Of a stretch of 64,000 nt of DNA, positions 7,257 to 15,898 are shown in pieces. Made by a program: the position numbers and the translations under genes. Positions within the stretch are counted from its first letter, which is position 1. Each line of letters starts with the position of its first letter. Under the pieces are notes generated by a model. It was not told where the DNA came from. It searched no databases and was given only the letters and a program-made list of their open reading frames with translations. Origin of the DNA: Bacillota bacterium (lineage in GTDB: Bacteria; Bacillota; Clostridia; Christensenellales; Borkfalkiaceae); contig JAHZBZ010000010.1 of the NCBI GenBank assembly GCA_019423125.1, positions 1 through 64,000 of the forward strand, written 5' to 3'.

Positions 7257-10200
7257 TCATTCGTCTTTTTTGTCGTCCGAACTCTCTTCGGTTGCTTCAG
7301 TGTCTTTCACATCTTCGCTTTCGGCTTCGTCGTCCGCTTCGACCTTGTAGATGTCCTCTTCGGAAATCTCGCCTTCGGTCGGGAGTACGTCGTCCGCCTT
7401 TTCGTCCTTCTCCGCTTCTTCAAGACGGAGTTTGCGGATATAGCGCTTGCGCTTGCTGTCGTAGGAAGGTCTCGCGCCGCGCACGTCTCTTCTCTTGATG
7501 TTTGCAAGGAGTTTGCGGATGAGAAGGATGAGCAGGGTGAAGATCAGAACGACCGCGAGCACGATGGAGGTGACGAGCAGCCAGACGTTGGAATCTTCGT
7601 CATCGTCATCCGAATCCGTCGAAGAGTCGTCGGAAGAGGAGGAGATGTCGGGAACGCTCACTTCGCTCGTGCTGTAATTCACGAAGGTGTCGAAGTACTC
7701 GTTGCCGCGGTACTCGTGCTTGTAATCGAAGTAAGCGACGGTATTGGAGTAGCTGGATGCATCGTAGCTTGTGTAGGGGTTGTCACCCGTGTTGTAGTCG
7801 GGGTTGTACGGTGCGTAATCCGCGTTGTCGTACATGCTGTACCAGAAGTACACGAGCTGCGTCTCATCGCCGTCGATATACTTGTAGGGGTCAGCCTCGT
7901 AGTCATTCAGCAGGTCTTTCGCGGTTGCGGTCGAGCTGCCGAGCGCGATCTTTGCATATTCGTCGAGATCGGTGTCAAGCAGGGATTCATATCTGGAAGA
8001 ATCGAAGGTGCCGTAGTTGACGAGCTCAAATGCCGCAAAGCTGTTTGCGGGGTTCTCGATGGAGCCGTCACGCGTGCCTGCCCAGAATTCAAGGCGATAG
8101 TTCCTGGATTTGTTGCCCGTCGCGATGAAGAAGCGGACATAGATCCAGTCGGAAGTGGTGTCGCTGTCATTCGTGATCGTGCGCTGCAGTGCCTTGTCCT
8201 CGACGCCGCTCTGCAAGACTGCCTTGGAGAGCTGTTCTTCGGTGTAGGCCGCGGTGAAGTCTTTGACCTTCACGGAGAGTTCTTCGGTGTCCTCGTCCTT
8301 GTAACGGTAGTAGACGCCGTCTTCCGTGCCCTTGTAGTAGACGATGTTGTCGTCCTTGTCGATCAGGTTGCCGTCCTTGTCCGTCTCGTAGTTCTTCAGG
8401 TTGGCGTAGAACTCTTCGCTGGTGAAGGAGCGTTCCTTGGTCCAGAGGCCGGTGTTCTTGTTGTAGTAGAACAGGGTGTTCGTCTTGGTGTTGAAAGCGG
8501 GATCTTCGGGATCGAGGTCGACGACGTTGCCGTTCTTGTCATAGCGGTAGGAGACGCCGCTCGAATAGACGATGCTGTTCGTGTACATCGGATCATCGAA
8601 ATCCGTCTCGGTCGTATCGGTCAGGTAGATCGAAGCGGTCGCGCCTGCGCTGAGCTTGACGCGGTAGGTGATCGCGGTGTAGCTGTTGGAGGAGAGGGTG
8701 CTCGTGCTGTTTGCAATGTAGCCGTAAGCCTGCTGGGTCTGCGTCGCGATGACGAGCGGCTGGATGCTGTTGACACCGAACACGTCGTTCCAGTAATTTG
8801 CGTTCGTACCGCCGACGATGCTCTGCCATGCGGTGCCGATGTAATTGGATGCGTATTGATAGTTGACGAGGCCCGCGGTGGGGTTGGCGTTGACCGCCTC
8901 GTTTTCCTCGGTGGAATCGTTGCCGCCGACGTAGCTGCTGTTCGCGTTGACGCCGATGTAATTCTCAGGGGAAGCGATGTCCGTCTCGATCTTCTTGCTG
9001 TCCTGTTCGGCGACGGAGTCGAAAGCCGCGGTGGGCTCGCTCGAACCGTCGGAGAGCGCGACGCTGACCGCACGGTCGCCCGTCGATTTGAGGTTGAAGC
9101 TGTCTTCGCTCATCATCGCGGTCTCAAATCCCGCGAAAGCGGCATAGCCGGGAACGTAGGAGGAGAGGGAAGTGCCGGCGATCGCCGTCGTGCCGAAGTG
9201 GAACTCGATCGTGAAGGTGATGTCGCTGTCCGTCGTGTTGGACACGAAGAAGAAGCAACGCTGCCATCCGTCGTAGATGTCTTCCCATTCGTCCTTGTTC
9301 GCGTTGGAATCGTTGTCGTCCTTGATGTCCGTTCCCGCGAGGATGCTCGTGTCAAACGCGGCGATGGAAGATTCGTTGTCGGGATTGACGAGGGAGACGG
9401 AGGCACCCGTGCCGCCGTTGAGCGAGCTGGTCTTTGCCCAGAAGGAGATCAGCATGTATTCATCCGATTTAAGCGTGAACTCCGTATCGGTGGTGGCGGT
9501 GTAAGGGGCGCCTTTGGTGCTGTAGAGGAGGATCAGATCGTCGCTCGCGAAGGGCAGGGAGGAATACTTCTCAAAGTCCTTGACGAGTTTGCTCGTGTAG
9601 CCGTTGTCTGCGGTGATATCCTTTGCCGCGACGAGGCCCGACTTGGTCAGATCGCTTGCGACCTGCAGGTTGGAGCCGCCCGTGATGTCCGCGATGGTGT
9701 TGCCGTATTCGTCTTCGGTATCAGCCGCGACCACGCCGCTCAGGGTGAGAGAGGTGCGGGTGACATCGTTGAGGTTATACGCAAAGGAGTTGGAGTCCAC
9801 GTTGCTCGCGTTGAACTTCGCCTCGTCGGAAGCGGACGAAAGATCGAGCGTGATGTTCTGGGAAGAGACGACGTCTGCGGTCTTGGTCTCGTAATCGCCT
9901 GCGGTCATGATGTCGTAGGTCAGATCGTCGAAGAACGCATAGCCGCTGACGTAGCCGTACTTGTTCTCGCTCGAGCTCTCAACCTGTCTGCCGAGACCGA
10001 GCGTCACGGTGAACGTGGTGGTCGCGTAATCGGAGGCGCGGACGTAGAAGGTGTACTGCACCCAGCCGTTGTTCTCCTCGACGCCCTCGGTGTTGATGTT
10101 GCGCACGATCATGGGATCCTGCGTCGTTCCGCCGACAGTGGGGGCGACCTTGATGAACGCGCCGCGGTTGGAAGATGCGGTGGTGTTCCCGTTGAAGGTC

Positions 10201-10925
10201 AGATCGGAGGTCTTGACCCAGAGGGAGATCTGCGCCGCAGTCCCCGCGGAGAGGGTCATGCTCGAGGAGGTATAGGTGTACGCGGCGCCGTAGCCGTCGT
10301 CGCGGTAGTTGTGGATCATCAGAACGTGCGTGCCGTTCTCCTCATCCGCCTCTTCCGCCTTGACGTTGTGCGTGCCGGGGTTGAGCGCTTTTGCCGCCGC
10401 CTCGACCGTCGCAGAATCGGGCCCGTCGTCCTCTTCGGCATCCTCGTCGGGTTCATGTGCCGCGTTGGCGATGTCCCAGCCGGGGATGTCGTAATTCTTG
10501 TCGATGTCCTTGTAATACTCTGCGTCTTCGAGCTTGGGATCGTCGTCTTCGAGGCCTTCGTAGTAGGTGTACTGATCGAACGCCTTGGAGAACCCTGCCC
10601 AATCCATGGACGTATCCACGATGCCCGACTTTGCGAGGGAAGTGCTTGCGGTCACGCCGCTGTCGTTGCTGTCCGCAGAGCCTGTCCAGTTTTCGGCGGT
10701 CCCGATGAGATAGGTCTCGTCGGAGTCATCGAAAAACTCGAAGTTTCCGTTTTTGAAAGTCTGGGTATCCGTCTTCTTGGTCGTGCTCTCTTCGGTCGTT
10801 TCGTCGTCCGAAGTGTCGTTGTCCGCACAGGCGGCAAATCCGAACGCACAGAAAGAGAGGATCATGGCGATCGAAAGTGCCAGAGTCAGGATTCTCAGTT
10901 TTCTTGATTGTTTGCTTTTAGCCAT
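7257..10925 (-). CDS. Large cell-surface protein, lipoprotein-like signal plus C-terminal membrane anchor
   Basis: A 1222-residue protein of unknown function. Residues 1-33 form a secretion signal ending in a lipobox-like GFAAC (Cys33). An acidic Thr/Ser/Asp linker follows. The exterior is rich in Asp, Ser, Thr, Tyr and Asn and poor in Cys. Three segments (about 195-340, 465-605 and 725-975) share the order: IS(L/F)W.KTS-like strand, GW..(Y/C).F(Y/F)V, TFT(V/I), GYA.F. This looks like repeated beta-sandwich, carbohydrate-binding-like modules. The third carries an insertion with DKNGNVVD-type stretches. A Ser/Asp linker leads to one transmembrane helix (about 1114-1136) and an 85-residue acidic cytoplasmic tail. 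The start has AAGGTG 6 nt upstream. It is monocistronic. Adhesion or glycan binding is a guess from the fold impression only. Confidence 0.75.
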   Translation of the reverse strand: MAKSKQSRKLRILTLALSIAMILSFCAFGFAACADNDTSDDETTEESTTKKTDTQTFKNGNFEFFDDSDETYLIGTAENWTGSADSNDSGVTASTSLAKSGIVDTSMDWAGFSKAFDQYTYYEGLEDDDPKLEDAEYYKDIDKNYDIPGWDIANAAHEPDEDAEEDDGPDSATVEAAAKALNPGTHNVKAEEADEENGTHVLMIHNYRDDGYGAAYTYTSSSMTLSAGTAAQISLWVKTSDLTFNGNTTASSNRGAFIKVAPTVGGTTQDPMIVRNINTEGVEENNGWVQYTFYVRASDYATTTFTVTLGLGRQVESSSENKYGYVSGYAFFDDLTYDIMTAGDYETKTADVVSSQNITLDLSSASDEAKFNASNVDSNSFAYNLNDVTRTSLTLSGVVAADTEDEYGNTIADITGGSNLQVASDLTKSGLVAAKDITADNGYTSKLVKDFEKYSSLPFASDDLILLYSTKGAPYTATTDTEFTLKSDEYMLISFWAKTSSLNGGTGASVSLVNPDNESSIAAFDTSILAGTDIKDDNDSNANKDEWEDIYDGWQRCFFFVSNTTDSDITFTIEFHFGTTAIAGTSLSSYVPGYAAFAGFETAMMSEDSFNLKSTGDRAVSVALSDGSSEPTAAFDSVAEQDSKKIETDIASPENYIGVNANSSYVGGNDSTEENEAVNANPTAGLVNYQYASNYIGTAWQSIVGGTNANYWNDVFGVNSIQPLVIATQTQQAYGYIANSTSTLSSNSYTAITYRVKLSAGATASIYLTDTTETDFDDPMYTNSIVYSSGVSYRYDKNGNVVDLDPEDPAFNTKTNTLFYYNKNTGLWTKERSFTSEEFYANLKNYETDKDGNLIDKDDNIVYYKGTEDGVYYRYKDEDTEELSVKVKDFTAAYTEEQLSKAVLQSGVEDKALQRTITNDSDTTSDWIYVRFFIATGNKSRNYRLEFWAGTRDGSIENPANSFAAFELVNYGTFDSSRYESLLDTDLDEYAKIALGSSTATAKDLLNDYEADPYKYIDGDETQLVYFWYSMYDNADYAPYNPDYNTGDNPYTSYDASSYSNTVAYFDYKHEYRGNEYFDTFVNYSTSEVSVPDISSSSDDSSTDSDDDDEDSNVWLLVTSIVLAVVLIFTLLILLIRKLLANIKRRDVRGARPSYDSKRKRYIRKLRLEEAEKDEKADDVLPTEGEISEEDIYKVEADDEAESEDVKDTEATEESSDDKKDE

Positions 10926-11095
10926 TGGAACACCTTTTTGTAGAAGTTTTGTAGAGATTCCGATACATTAAAATCGTACTATCTTATTTTAATATAAATG
11001 CGCTCTAAAAGCAAGCAATAAAGGTAAAAAAAAGGTGAAAATCTCATTATTTTTGATTGAAAGCGCAAACTTGTAGAAACGGAGGTCAAAATAAA

Positions 11096-11461
11096 TTGGA
11101 AAAAAGCATCAAAAACAAACTCAGCATGTGTGCGGCGGGCGTATGCGCGGGCGCTGTGAACGGCGCGTTCGGCGGGGGCGGGGGGATGATCGTCGTGCCC
11201 CTTCTCACTTCCGTCTGCAAAAAGCCGCCCCTCGTCGCGCATGCGACGGCGATCCTCGTCATCCTTCCCGTCAGCCTGGCGAGCAGCATCGTCTATCTGA
11301 TCGGCGGACAATTCGACACGGAGCTCTTTCTCTCCGTCACGCTCGGCGTGCTTGCGGGCGGCTTTGCGGGCGCAAAATCTCTCGGCGCGATCACGCCCGC
11401 CGCGGCGACGCTCGTCTTTGCCGCAGTCATGCTCGCCGCGGGCGTCTGGATGGTGATCTGA
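11096..11461 (+). CDS. TauE/SafE-family permease, N-terminal half protein
   Basis: A 121-residue, four-helix membrane protein of the TSUP family (sulfite, sulfoacetate or related anion export). It covers one half of a usual 250-residue permease. The family's glycine motif appears as GAFGGGGGMIVVPLL. The start is TTG 11096, chosen because GGAGGT (11081-11086) stands 9 nt before it; an in-frame TTG at 11057 has no such site. The partner half starts directly after its stop. The two halves probably form a heterodimer equivalent to the full-length pseudo-symmetric transporter. The substrate is unknown. Confidence 0.85.
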   Translation: MEKSIKNKLSMCAAGVCAGAVNGAFGGGGGMIVVPLLTSVCKKPPLVAHATAILVILPVSLASSIVYLIGGQFDTELFLSVTLGVLAGGFAGAKSLGAITPAAATLVFAAVMLAAGVWMVI

Positions 11462-11839
11462 ATGCGCTTCCTTCTCTGGCTCGCGGTCGGGTTCGCGGGC
11501 GGCTTTCTCGGCGGCATGGGGATGGGCGGCGGCACCGTTCTCATCCCGCTCCTCACCCTCTTTTGCGGCGTTCCCCAGCACCTCGCGCAATCGGTGAACC
11601 TGTTTTCCTTCCTCCCGATGAGCGCCGTCTCCCTCCGCGTGCACGCGCGGAACGGCCTTCTGGACACGAAGGACGTCCTCTGGACGGCGATCCCCGCGAC
11701 AGCGCTGTCCGTGCTGGGCGGGCTGTTCGTGCAAAATCTCTCGGGCGGTGCGCTCAGGGTGGGGTTCGGGCTCTTTCTGTGCGCGCTCTCGCTGTTTCAG
11801 TTCGCGGGCGGCGTGCGCGCCTTGCGCGAAAAAGGTTGA
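11462..11839 (+). CDS. TauE/SafE-family permease, C-terminal half protein
   Basis: A 125-residue membrane protein with the second TSUP repeat, motif GGMGMGGGTVLIPLL near residue 20, then QSVNLFSFLP. It starts immediately after the first half protein (no intervening bases), so both are made from one message. The motif is duplicated in each half, as expected from the internal symmetry of the family. It is followed by the rnf promoter, so it is not obviously part of the Rnf transcript. Confidence 0.85.
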   Translation: MRFLLWLAVGFAGGFLGGMGMGGGTVLIPLLTLFCGVPQHLAQSVNLFSFLPMSAVSLRVHARNGLLDTKDVLWTAIPATALSVLGGLFVQNLSGGALRVGFGLFLCALSLFQFAGGVRALREKG

Positions 11840-11876
11840 AAAAAAGCAAAAAAAGTCACAGTTTGATTGCAAATTC

Positions 11877-11905
11877 TTTACAATGCTCCCATTTTATGAT
11901 AAAAT
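11877..11905 (+). promoter_or_regulatory. Sigma-A promoter of the rnf operon
   Basis: -35 TTTACA (11877-11882), 17 bp, -10 TAAAAT (11900-11905). It predicts a 5' UTR of about 75 nt before the rnfC TTG start, containing a small GC-rich hairpin (ccgccgcccg/gcgg region, 11931-11953). Confidence 0.75.
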
Positions 11906-11984
11906 AATAAGGAAAAGTCAGGGCGGATTTTTCCGCCGCCCGCGCAGGGCGGTTTCTGCCGCAAAATCATACCGGAGGCGAAAC

Positions 11985-13265
11985 TTGTTTTCATCTATCA
12001 AAGGCGTGCACCCGCACGGGTGCAAAGAGCGGACGCGTGAACTCCCGATCGGCGTGTTTCCCGACCCGCAGACCGTCTGGGTCTCCCTTTCCCAGCACAT
12101 CGGCGCGCCCGCGCGGCCGATCGTCGCGGCAGGGGAGCGCGTCCTGCGCGGTCAGCTGATCGCGCAGAAGGCGGAAGGTCTGTCGGCAAACATCTATTCG
12201 CCCATCGCGGGCGTCGTCAAGTGCGTCACGGGTCACATCACGCAGACGGGCAAAAAACGCGACCACATCGTGATCGAGAGCGACGGCACGGACGAGAGCG
12301 TCGCGCTCCCGCCTCTTGCGGAGCGCACGCAGCAGAGCGTTCTTGCGCGCATCGAGCAGGCGGGCATCGTCGGCATGGGCGGGGCGGGCTTTCCCACCGC
12401 CGCCAAACTGAACGTCGCGGGCAGGGCGGACGTGCTCGTCGTCAACGGCGCCGAGTGCGAGCCGTACATCACCTGCGATCACCGCATCATGCTCGAATAT
12501 GCGGACGACCTTTTCGAGGGCGTCCGCCTTGCCATGCTCGCCTGCGGCGCGTCCCGCGCGGTCATCGGCATCGAAAAGAACAAGCCGGACGCGATCGCGC
12601 ATCTTTCCGCGCTCGCGGACAAGACGATCGCCGTGAAGGGCCTGCGCACCCGCTACCCGCAGGGCGCGGAGAAACAGCTCATCCTCGCCTGCACGGGCAG
12701 GACGGTGCCCGAGGGCAAACTTCCCGTCGATGCGGGCGTTGTCGTCGTCAACGTGCACACCGCGCTTGCGATCTGCCGTGCGGCGCGCGGCATCCCGTGC
12801 TACGAGCGCGTCATGACGGTCAGCGGCGGCGCGTGCGCCAAGCCCGGCAACTTCTGGGTCAAAAACGGCACCCTGCTGCGCGAGATCGCGCAGGCATGCG
12901 AAGGTGATGAAAACTGCGCGCGCATCGTCAGCGGCGGGCCCATGACGGGCGAGGCGGTGTTCTCGCTCAAGGTCGCGACCACCAAGACCTCCTCCTGTCT
13001 TCTCTTCCTGAACGAGAAGGAGGGGGCGAAAAAGGAGCGCACGCCGTGCATCGGCTGCGGCAGGTGCGTGCAGGCTTGTCCGATGGGGCTTCTGCCCACC
13101 TTCATCGACGAGGCGCTCGCCCGCAAGGACTATGCGGAGGCAAAGCGCTGCGGCGCGCCCGCCTGCATTTCCTGCGGCTGCTGTTCTTATGTCTGTCCCG
13201 CGGGCATCGACCTCGCGCAGAGTGTCAAGCTCGCCAAAAAAATCATCAAGGAGAGGAAGGTCTGA
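11985..13265 (+). CDS. rnfC: Rnf complex subunit C (NADH-side Fe-S flavoprotein)
   Basis: A 426-residue peripheral subunit of the ferredoxin:NAD+ oxidoreductase that binds NAD(H), FMN and two [4Fe-4S] clusters. Visible features are the N-terminal GVHPHG, the nucleotide/flavin loop GMGGAGFPTAAKL (about residue 130) and two C-terminal cluster motifs, CIGCGRCVQACP and CISCGCCSYVCP. The start is TTG 11985, six bases after GGAGG (11974-11978). A longer frame reaching back to 11748 would run through the promoter. The gene leads the classical clostridial order C-D-G-E-A-B and overlaps rnfD by one base. Confidence 0.95.
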   Translation: MFSSIKGVHPHGCKERTRELPIGVFPDPQTVWVSLSQHIGAPARPIVAAGERVLRGQLIAQKAEGLSANIYSPIAGVVKCVTGHITQTGKKRDHIVIESDGTDESVALPPLAERTQQSVLARIEQAGIVGMGGAGFPTAAKLNVAGRADVLVVNGAECEPYITCDHRIMLEYADDLFEGVRLAMLACGASRAVIGIEKNKPDAIAHLSALADKTIAVKGLRTRYPQGAEKQLILACTGRTVPEGKLPVDAGVVVVNVHTALAICRAARGIPCYERVMTVSGGACAKPGNFWVKNGTLLREIAQACEGDENCARIVSGGPMTGEAVFSLKVATTKTSSCLLFLNEKEGAKKERTPCIGCGRCVQACPMGLLPTFIDEALARKDYAEAKRCGAPACISCGCCSYVCPAGIDLAQSVKLAKKIIKERKV

Positions 13266-14698
13266 TGGCTGAGATCAAAGATTACAAAGTAGCTCCCTCT
13301 CCCCACAAGGCGGACGCCGCCTCCACGCGCAAGATCATGCTGGACGTGCTCATCGCGCTCCTTCCCTGCGTCGTGTGCGGCACGCTCTATTTCGGGCTGT
13401 ATGCGCTCATGCTCGTCGCCATCTGCGTTGCGACCTGTTTCGCGGCGGAACAGCTGTACAACCTCGCGCGCAAAAAGCCGCTTACATTCGACCTCTCGGC
13501 GGTGGTCACGGGCGTCATCCTCGGGCTCAACCTGCCCCCGCGCGCGCCGTGGTACATCCCCGTGATCGGCGGTGTCTTTGCGATCGTCATCGTGAAGATG
13601 CTCTTCGGCGGGCTGGGCAGGAACTTCGCCAACCCCGCCGCGACCGCGCGCGTGTTCCTGTTGCTCGCCTACGGCTCCGTTATGACGCAGTACATCGGCG
13701 CGGACATCGCGGGCAATGCGGTCTTCGCGGACATCGTCGTCGCGCCCACCTATCTGGGCGGCGGCATCGCGGCGTTCAAGGGCTCTTTTTGGGGCGTCTC
13801 CGACTATTGGGGCTATGTCCTGCAACTGCTGTTCGGCAGTGTGGGCGGCTGCATAGGGGAGACGTGCAAGGTCGCCATTCTCGCGGGCGGCGTCTATCTG
13901 ACGGCGCGCCGCGTCATCGACTGGTGCATCCCCGTCGTGTATCTTCTTACGGCGGCGGTGATGGTGCTCGTCTGCTATCAGAGCGCCTCCGAGATCCTGT
14001 TGCAGCTGCTTTCGGGCGGCCTTCTGTTCGGCGCCGTGTTCATGGCGACCGACTACGCCACTTCCCCGAAGTGGAGATACAACCGCATTCTCTATGCGAT
14101 CGGGCTGGGCGTGATCACCGTGCTCATCCGCAGGTTCGGCTCCTATCCCGAGGGTACCTCGCTCGCCATCCTCATCATGAACCTCGTCGTGCCCGTCCTC
14201 GACAAGTACATCCTTCCCGTGCGCTTCGGACAGCGCACCGCAAAGGGCAGGCCCGTCCCGCAGGTCATGAAGTGGACGATGTGCGGCCTGTGCCTCGCGA
14301 TGGCGCTTTCGCTCATCGTCGCGGTGCCTGCCGTCGCGCTGCGTCCCGCCGAATACAGCTATGTGCAGAGCGCGGAAGTCAACGAGTCGGGCGACTACGT
14401 CGTCGAAATAGAGGGCACGTTCGACATCGGCGGCTGGGACCAGGTCCGCGCCTATACGGTGACGATCGACCGCGAGACGCGGCGCATCACCGATATCGTT
14501 GCGGTCAAGGAGAACACGATGGGCTATGTCGCGGAACTCTCGCTGTTCATCGGCAAGAACCGCCACGAGGTATTCATCATGTCGGGGAACGATCTCAAGG
14601 CGGACACCGCGCTCTCGGCGACCATTACAAACACGGCGCTGCGCGGCATGCTCGTCGAGGCGTTCGACTATATCAACAGCGAGATGGGAGGGAAATGA
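13265..14698 (+). CDS. rnfD: Rnf complex subunit D with extra C-terminal FMN-binding-like domain
   Basis: A 477-residue membrane subunit, about 150 residues longer than usual RnfD. Residues 1-325 are the normal multi-helix core, including LLFGSVGGCIGET and FMATDYATSP. The covalent-FMN motif, normally D-x-x-S/T-G-A-T, reads DIVVAPT; the Asp and Thr are kept but the middle is changed. After one more helix (about 335-358) comes a 120-residue extracytoplasmic domain. Its end (ALSATITNTALRGML) aligns without gaps to the flavinylation region of the neighbouring RnfG (VSGATKSSTAVRSAI), with SG replaced by LS. This looks like an RnfG-type FMN-binding domain fused to RnfD. The start shares TGATG with the rnfC stop. 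Confidence 0.93.
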   Translation: MAEIKDYKVAPSPHKADAASTRKIMLDVLIALLPCVVCGTLYFGLYALMLVAICVATCFAAEQLYNLARKKPLTFDLSAVVTGVILGLNLPPRAPWYIPVIGGVFAIVIVKMLFGGLGRNFANPAATARVFLLLAYGSVMTQYIGADIAGNAVFADIVVAPTYLGGGIAAFKGSFWGVSDYWGYVLQLLFGSVGGCIGETCKVAILAGGVYLTARRVIDWCIPVVYLLTAAVMVLVCYQSASEILLQLLSGGLLFGAVFMATDYATSPKWRYNRILYAIGLGVITVLIRRFGSYPEGTSLAILIMNLVVPVLDKYILPVRFGQRTAKGRPVPQVMKWTMCGLCLAMALSLIVAVPAVALRPAEYSYVQSAEVNESGDYVVEIEGTFDIGGWDQVRAYTVTIDRETRRITDIVAVKENTMGYVAELSLFIGKNRHEVFIMSGNDLKADTALSATITNTALRGMLVEAFDYINSEMGGK

Positions 14699-14700
14699 GC

Positions 14701-15249
14701 ATGGACAGACAAAAAATTCTCCCCATGGCAAAGGCGGTGCTCGTGCTTGCGGCGATCGCGCTGGCGAGCGGGCTGTTGCTCGGGTTCTTCAATATCCTGA
14801 CCTACGTCGACCCGTTGCAGGCGACTCTGGACGGCTTTAAAGAGGACAGCGGCGCCGCGGGCGAGTTCACGATGGTCGTGGACGAAGAGACGGCGAGCGG
14901 GAGCGGAAGCGTCCTTTATTATGCGGTTTCCACCGACGGCGTGCACGCCTTCCTCGCGCAGGGGAAGGGCGGCTACGGCGGCGCGGTGCAGATGTATGTA
15001 TACATCCGCGACAACAAGATCTACAAGATCGTCGAGGGCGAGAACAGCGAGACGTACATGTACAAACTGGACGAGGCGAACTTTTACGCCTGGTTTCTGG
15101 ACAAAGACGTCTCGTCGCTGAACGTGTCGGGCGCGGACCTCGTTTCGGGCGCGACAAAGAGCTCAACGGCGGTGCGCAGCGCGATCGACGCGGCGGTGGC
15201 TTACTACAACGCGAATGCGGCGGGAGGTGAGAGCAATGGACAGGGCTAA
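14701..15249 (+). CDS. rnfG: Rnf complex subunit G (covalent FMN protein)
   Basis: A 182-residue subunit with one N-terminal membrane helix (about 10-32) and an extracytoplasmic FMN-binding domain. The flavinylation motif ADLVSGATKSS is canonical (DxxSGAT, Thr carries FMN). An in-frame ATG at 14695 is only 3 nt from GGGAGGG (14686-14692), so ATG 14701 with better spacing is chosen. It overlaps rnfE by 14 nt. No ApbE flavin transferase gene is in the window, so it must be encoded elsewhere. Confidence 0.93.
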   Translation: MDRQKILPMAKAVLVLAAIALASGLLLGFFNILTYVDPLQATLDGFKEDSGAAGEFTMVVDEETASGSGSVLYYAVSTDGVHAFLAQGKGGYGGAVQMYVYIRDNKIYKIVEGENSETYMYKLDEANFYAWFLDKDVSSLNVSGADLVSGATKSSTAVRSAIDAAVAYYNANAAGGESNGQG

Positions 15250-15898
15250 AATAAAAGAGACGCTGCTCGGCGGGCTCATCCGCAACAATCCGACCTTTGT
15301 GCTCGTGCTGGGTACCTGCCCGACGATCGCCATGACGACGACGCTCTTCCAGGCGTTTGCGATGGGCATCGCGACGACGTTCGTGCTTCTCTTCTCCAAC
15401 CTCTTCGTCAGCCTGTTGCGCGGCGTCATTCCCGACAAGGTGCGCATTCCCTGTTACATCGTCATCATCTCCACCTTCGTCATCATCGTGCAGATGGTCA
15501 TGCGCAAATTCCTTCCCGATCTCTATTCGACCATGCAGGCGTTCATCGCGCTCATCGTGGTCAACTGCATCATCCTCGCGCGCGCGGAGAGCTTTGCCTC
15601 CTGCAACCGCCCGCTGTACAGCGTTCTGGACGGGCTTTCGATGGGCATCGGCTTCACGATGGCGCTCTGCCTGATCGGCATCGTGCGCGAGTTCTTCGCG
15701 CAGGGCGCGTTTGCGGGGTTTGCGATCCCCGGTTTTCCGAAGATGGACGGCGTCGGCGCGAGCGCGTTCGGCTTCATCGCCTTCGGCTGCATGATGGCGG
15801 CGTTCAACTTTGCCGTCGAACGGCTGGAAGCGCGCAAGAAAAAGATGAAGAGCGCCTCTCTTCCCTTGCTTGACGGGGCGCAGGAGGTGAGCAAATGA
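15236..15898 (+). CDS. rnfE: Rnf complex subunit E
   Basis: A 220-residue integral membrane subunit of the RnfA/E/NqrD/E family, with about six helices. It forms with RnfA the membrane [2Fe-2S]-carrying, ion-translocating core. The conserved GLIRNNPTFVLVLGTCP and NCIILARAESFAS segments, with their Cys residues, are clear. The ATG at 15236 follows GGGAGGTGA (15222-15230) at good spacing; a GTG upstream is ignored. It overlaps rnfG and rnfA. Confidence 0.95.
   Translation: MDRAKIKETLLGGLIRNNPTFVLVLGTCPTIAMTTTLFQAFAMGIATTFVLLFSNLFVSLLRGVIPDKVRIPCYIVIISTFVIIVQMVMRKFLPDLYSTMQAFIALIVVNCIILARAESFASCNRPLYSVLDGLSMGIGFTMALCLIGIVREFFAQGAFAGFAIPGFPKMDGVGASAFGFIAFGCMMAAFNFAVERLEARKKKMKSASLPLLDGAQEVSK

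Noticed and set aside
6654..10907. A very long open frame (over 1400 codons) on the plus strand
   Set aside because: It lies opposite the 1222-residue surface protein in a GC-rich region where antisense frames stay open. It has no start signals or family motifs and begins in repeat DNA. The minus-strand gene has a signal peptide, ribosome site and terminator.
11748..11984. N-terminal extension of RnfC by 79 residues
   Set aside because: The added part overlaps the upstream permease gene and the promoter, while TTG 11985 has a good GGAGG site and starts the family's conserved sequence.
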